Assembly: GCA_934691935.1 (NCBI GenBank) | Contig: CAKUTH010000001.1 | Coordinates: forward strand, 124,001 to 188,000 | Origin: an uncultured Candidatus Melainabacteria bacterium | GTDB taxonomy: Bacteria > Cyanobacteriota > Vampirovibrionia > Gastranaerophilales > Gastranaerophilaceae | Direction: 5' to 3' | DNA length: 64,000 nt | Translations under genes and position numbers: made by a program | Shown: one piece after another, positions 61,994-64,000 of the stretch | Layout of the letters: every line of letters begins with the position of its first letter | Position numbering within the stretch: position 1 is the first letter of the stretch | Notes under the pieces: model-generated | What the model saw: the letters and a program-made list of their open reading frames with translations, nothing else | What the model was told of the DNA's origin: nothing | Databases searched by the model: none

Positions 61994-62674
61994 ATGGTTA
62001 GATTAATAAATGATAGCAACATGTCTTTTATAACGAATTTTGCATACGGCTTAATGCATTTGCAAGAATATTTCACGCACATCAGAGGTTACAACGAACC
62101 AAAAATGAAATCGTGCATTTATGCAATGTGGCATAAAAATCAATTTCTAGTTCACGGAATTGAGGACAAAGCTCATTTGAGCATTCAAATCAGTACCTCA
62201 CTTGATGGCGAAATCATTGCGCGAATCGTTGAGCGTATGGGGTTTAAAGTTGTTAGAGGCTCTGCCGAACGCCGTGGTGCGGTGCAATCCACCATGCAAA
62301 TGATTACAAGACTGAATGAAGGCGAAAGCGTCGCGATGATGGTAGACGGGCCTAGAGGGCCTTTACATAAGGTTAAAAGCGGTGTCGTAAAACTCGCTCA
62401 AAAGACAGGTGCACCAATTATTCCTGCACATTGGTATTCACCTCAAAAAACATTTATAACATTACCGTCATGGGACAAAATGCGCACTCCATTTGGTGAT
62501 TGCAAAATTTTAAATCTTTATGGCGATCCTATTTACGTAAAACCTGATGCAACAGATGAAGAAATCTTAAAAGTCAAGGAAGAAATTAAAAATCAGCTCT
62601 TTGCACTTGAAGCAAAAGCTCCAGAACTTTACAAAGAAGCTAAAAAAAATAAATTATGGAAAAAGGGAGTGTAA
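61994..62674 (+). CDS. DUF374-type lysophospholipid acyltransferase-like protein
   Basis: A 226-aa protein with features of the DUF374 group of acyltransferases: AMWHKNQFLV (the HxxxxD-like site in altered form), GFKVVRGSAERRGA, MVDGPRGPLHKVKSGVVKLAQ and TGAPIIPAHW. Those proteins are linked to lipid A-like or phospholipid acylation at the inner membrane. The acyl donor and acceptor are not known here. It overlaps the next gene by 19 bases. Confidence 0.85.
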   Translation: MVRLINDSNMSFITNFAYGLMHLQEYFTHIRGYNEPKMKSCIYAMWHKNQFLVHGIEDKAHLSIQISTSLDGEIIARIVERMGFKVVRGSAERRGAVQSTMQMITRLNEGESVAMMVDGPRGPLHKVKSGVVKLAQKTGAPIIPAHWYSPQKTFITLPSWDKMRTPFGDCKILNLYGDPIYVKPDATDEEILKVKEEIKNQLFALEAKAPELYKEAKKNKLWKKGV

Positions 62675-63501
62675 CTACGAAAAGCATTAAAATTTCAGCC
62701 ATTCAAATGAATGCAAAGATTGGGGATAAAAAAGCTAATTTTGATAAGGTTTCAGCATTAATAAAACGTGACATTGATACAACCGACGTTATTATTTTGC
62801 CTGAGGTTTGGACTTGCGGTTGGTCACCAAGAGTTTTTCAAGACAGCGCAGAGGACTTAAACAACAGCGATACAATCAAATTTTTGTCACGAATTGCAAA
62901 AGAACATAATTGCTGGATTATCGGTGGAAGTTTTATTACAAAACGCGACAATCATTTTTACAACACTTGTCCAGTAATCAACCGCGACGGAAAAGTCGTT
63001 ACAACTTATTCAAAAAACCACCTTTTCTCATATTACGGATGCGAAGAAGGCAAATTTGTCGATACAGGCAAATCTCCTGTAATGGTTAATATTGACGGGA
63101 TTAAAGTTGGTTTGACAATATGTTATGACATTAGATTTCCTGAGATTTATCGTGCGTACAGAAAAGCTGGCGCAGACTTGTTTGTAAATTGTGCCGCGTG
63201 GGGACTTTCAAAACCTGTTCCTTGGGAATGTATGACTCGTTCTCGTGCGGTAGAAGAACAAACTTACATGGTTGCTTTAACACAATCTGGATTTATAGAA
63301 AACGACGAATGGAATATCGGTCATTCCAGAATAATTGATTACAAAGGTGAAACAATATCCGAAATTACAAACCAAAAAGAAGGTGCTATGGAAGCAGTTT
63401 TGGATTTTGACTCAATGTATAAATTCCGCGACAAATGTACTTGTTTAAACGATATAAAAGAAACTTATGAGGTTCAGTATGAAGAAAATATTTTTGCTTA
63501 G
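62656..63501 (+). CDS. Nitrilase-superfamily amidase (omega-amidase type)
   Basis: A 281-aa carbon-nitrogen hydrolase with the Glu-Lys-Cys triad: Glu50 in ILPEVWTCGW, Lys120 in YSKNHLFSY and Cys156 in LTICYDIRFPEIYR. The pattern and length fit the omega-amidase (NIT2/YafV) group, which removes ammonia from alpha-keto-glutaramate-like compounds. The only ATG (62656) has no Shine-Dalgarno and lies within the previous gene; AAGGGAG lies inside the frame just after it, so the true start could be a few codons later at a non-standard codon. It overlaps the next gene by 23 bases. Confidence 0.88.
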   Translation: MEKGSVTTKSIKISAIQMNAKIGDKKANFDKVSALIKRDIDTTDVIILPEVWTCGWSPRVFQDSAEDLNNSDTIKFLSRIAKEHNCWIIGGSFITKRDNHFYNTCPVINRDGKVVTTYSKNHLFSYYGCEEGKFVDTGKSPVMVNIDGIKVGLTICYDIRFPEIYRAYRKAGADLFVNCAAWGLSKPVPWECMTRSRAVEEQTYMVALTQSGFIENDEWNIGHSRIIDYKGETISEITNQKEGAMEAVLDFDSMYKFRDKCTCLNDIKETYEVQYEENIFA

Positions 63502-64000
63502 TTTATTAACGCTTTTTATTTTTCAAGTAAGTGCTTTTTCAAACCCAATTAATACAACAATAGCAAACTCTAATGTCAACAAAGGCGGAGTTGCTGTTTC
63601 CGTGAGAGATGTTGAAACTGGGAAAGTCGTTTTTTCTTACAACGAGAAAAAACCTTCAGTTCCTGCATCTACATTGAAAATTGTTACAACAAGCGCGTCA
63701 CTTGACACCTTAGGCAAAGATTATAATTTTTCTACGAAACTTTACAAAAATACCAACAATGAACTTTATTTAAAACTCGGTGCTGACCCATTTTTAGCAT
63801 CAACAGATTTGAATAAAATGTTCAATACGGCAAAGAGTAAAAATATTATTGAACCAAAAGCTCTTTATATTGATGACACAATATTTGACAACGTAGAATG
63901 GGGCGAAGGTTGGCAATGGGACGATGATTTAAACCCGCTTATGCCAAAATACAGTTCTTACAACTTGGATAAAAACCTGTTGAGCATCGTAATAGCTCCA
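63479..64000 (+). CDS. dacB: D-Ala-D-Ala carboxypeptidase, PBP4/DacB type (partial, runs off the window)
   Basis: The first 174 residues of an S13-type penicillin-binding protein. A signal peptide (MKKIFLLSLLTLFIFQVSAF) is followed by the nucleophile motif SxxK at Ser64-Lys67 (PASTLKIVTT). The SxN and KTG motifs lie beyond the window edge. It trims peptidoglycan peptides in the periplasm. ATGAGG precedes the ATG, which lies inside the end of the amidase gene. The family is indicated by the SxxK context and length to date (IEPKALYIDDT, WEGWQWDD-like region); the missing part prevents a full check. Confidence 0.8.
   Translation, partial: MKKIFLLSLLTLFIFQVSAFSNPINTTIANSNVNKGGVAVSVRDVETGKVVFSYNEKKPSVPASTLKIVTTSASLDTLGKDYNFSTKLYKNTNNELYLKLGADPFLASTDLNKMFNTAKSKNIIEPKALYIDDTIFDNVEWGEGWQWDDDLNPLMPKYSSYNLDKNLLSIVIAP

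Overview
The window is AT-rich bacterial chromosome, densely coding, using the standard code (TAA, TAG and TGA all act as stops). It carries diderm-type envelope genes (a large AsmA-like protein, an SLH-domain protein, a DUF374-type acyltransferase), pseudopilin-like proteins with G/A|FTLSE leaders, SLH repeats, a ThyX with a RHRHMSFSQKSQRY signature, and many lineage-type secreted proteins of unknown role. Together these fit a non-photosynthetic relative of Cyanobacteria (Melainabacteria/Vampirovibrionia, probably a gut Gastranaerophilales). That placement is an inference from gene style. No rRNA is present to confirm it.

Layout. 1-3.1 kb: a 57-aa small protein, a uridine-kinase-like P-loop kinase, a cysteine-rich secreted protein and an SLH protein. 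3.2-12.5 kb: pyruvate kinase, then a long minus-strand block with an RNA polymerase sigma factor, gcvPB, a DUF2229 activase-like protein, a membrane protein, miaA and an AsmA-like protein. 12.6-17.5 kb: a tandem universal stress protein, two sugar-type ABC permeases, a TPR protein and a Met/Gly-rich protein. 17.6-25.9 kb: nadD-yqeK, a large protein with a degenerate HerA-like core and an acidic linker, then aroH, fmt, def, queE, a compact DnaJ and a PurD-like ATP-grasp protein. 25.9-33.1 kb: a small protein, two pseudopilins behind a consensus promoter, and two large proteins of which one is an FtsH-like zinc protease with an altered ATPase site. 33.1-42.8 kb: tRNA-Phe with a tandem repeat, infC with a probable AUA start, a TPR lipoprotein-like or secreted protein, dus, argS, mgtE, an LCP ligase and two tRNA-Arg genes, one followed by a copy of its own 3' end. 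42.8-50.5 kb: a GLK-repeat peptide, a SUMF1-like protein, an NhaC-like transporter, thyX, rpmE, a CHASE2-GGDEF diguanylate cyclase, a secreted glycine-zipper protein and another TPR protein. 50.5-64 kb: proS, gtrA, gatD, tatD, tlyA, polA, the tig-clpP-clpX proteostasis cluster, a DUF374 acyltransferase, a nitrilase-family amidase and the start of a PBP4-type carboxypeptidase.

Most content is housekeeping: translation start (infC, fmt, def), tRNA charging and modification (argS, proS, miaA, dus, queE), proteostasis (tig, clpP, clpX, DnaJ), wall building (LCP, gatD, dacB) and replication (polA, thyX).

The unusual signals are these. (1) A recurrent promoter layout in which a -10 hexamer lies only 6-7 bases before an ATG with no Shine-Dalgarno, pointing to leaderless mRNAs for nine genes. 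(2) An infC that probably starts at AUA. (3) An FtsH-like protease with Arg in place of the Walker A Lys and a mutated Walker B. Its upstream neighbour is an unrelated protein with a similar short N-terminal segment. (4) A HerA-like protein whose P-loop has decayed. (5) Duplications at the 3' ends of two tRNA genes. (6) A PurD-like protein and a PolA exonuclease domain that have both lost catalytic motifs.
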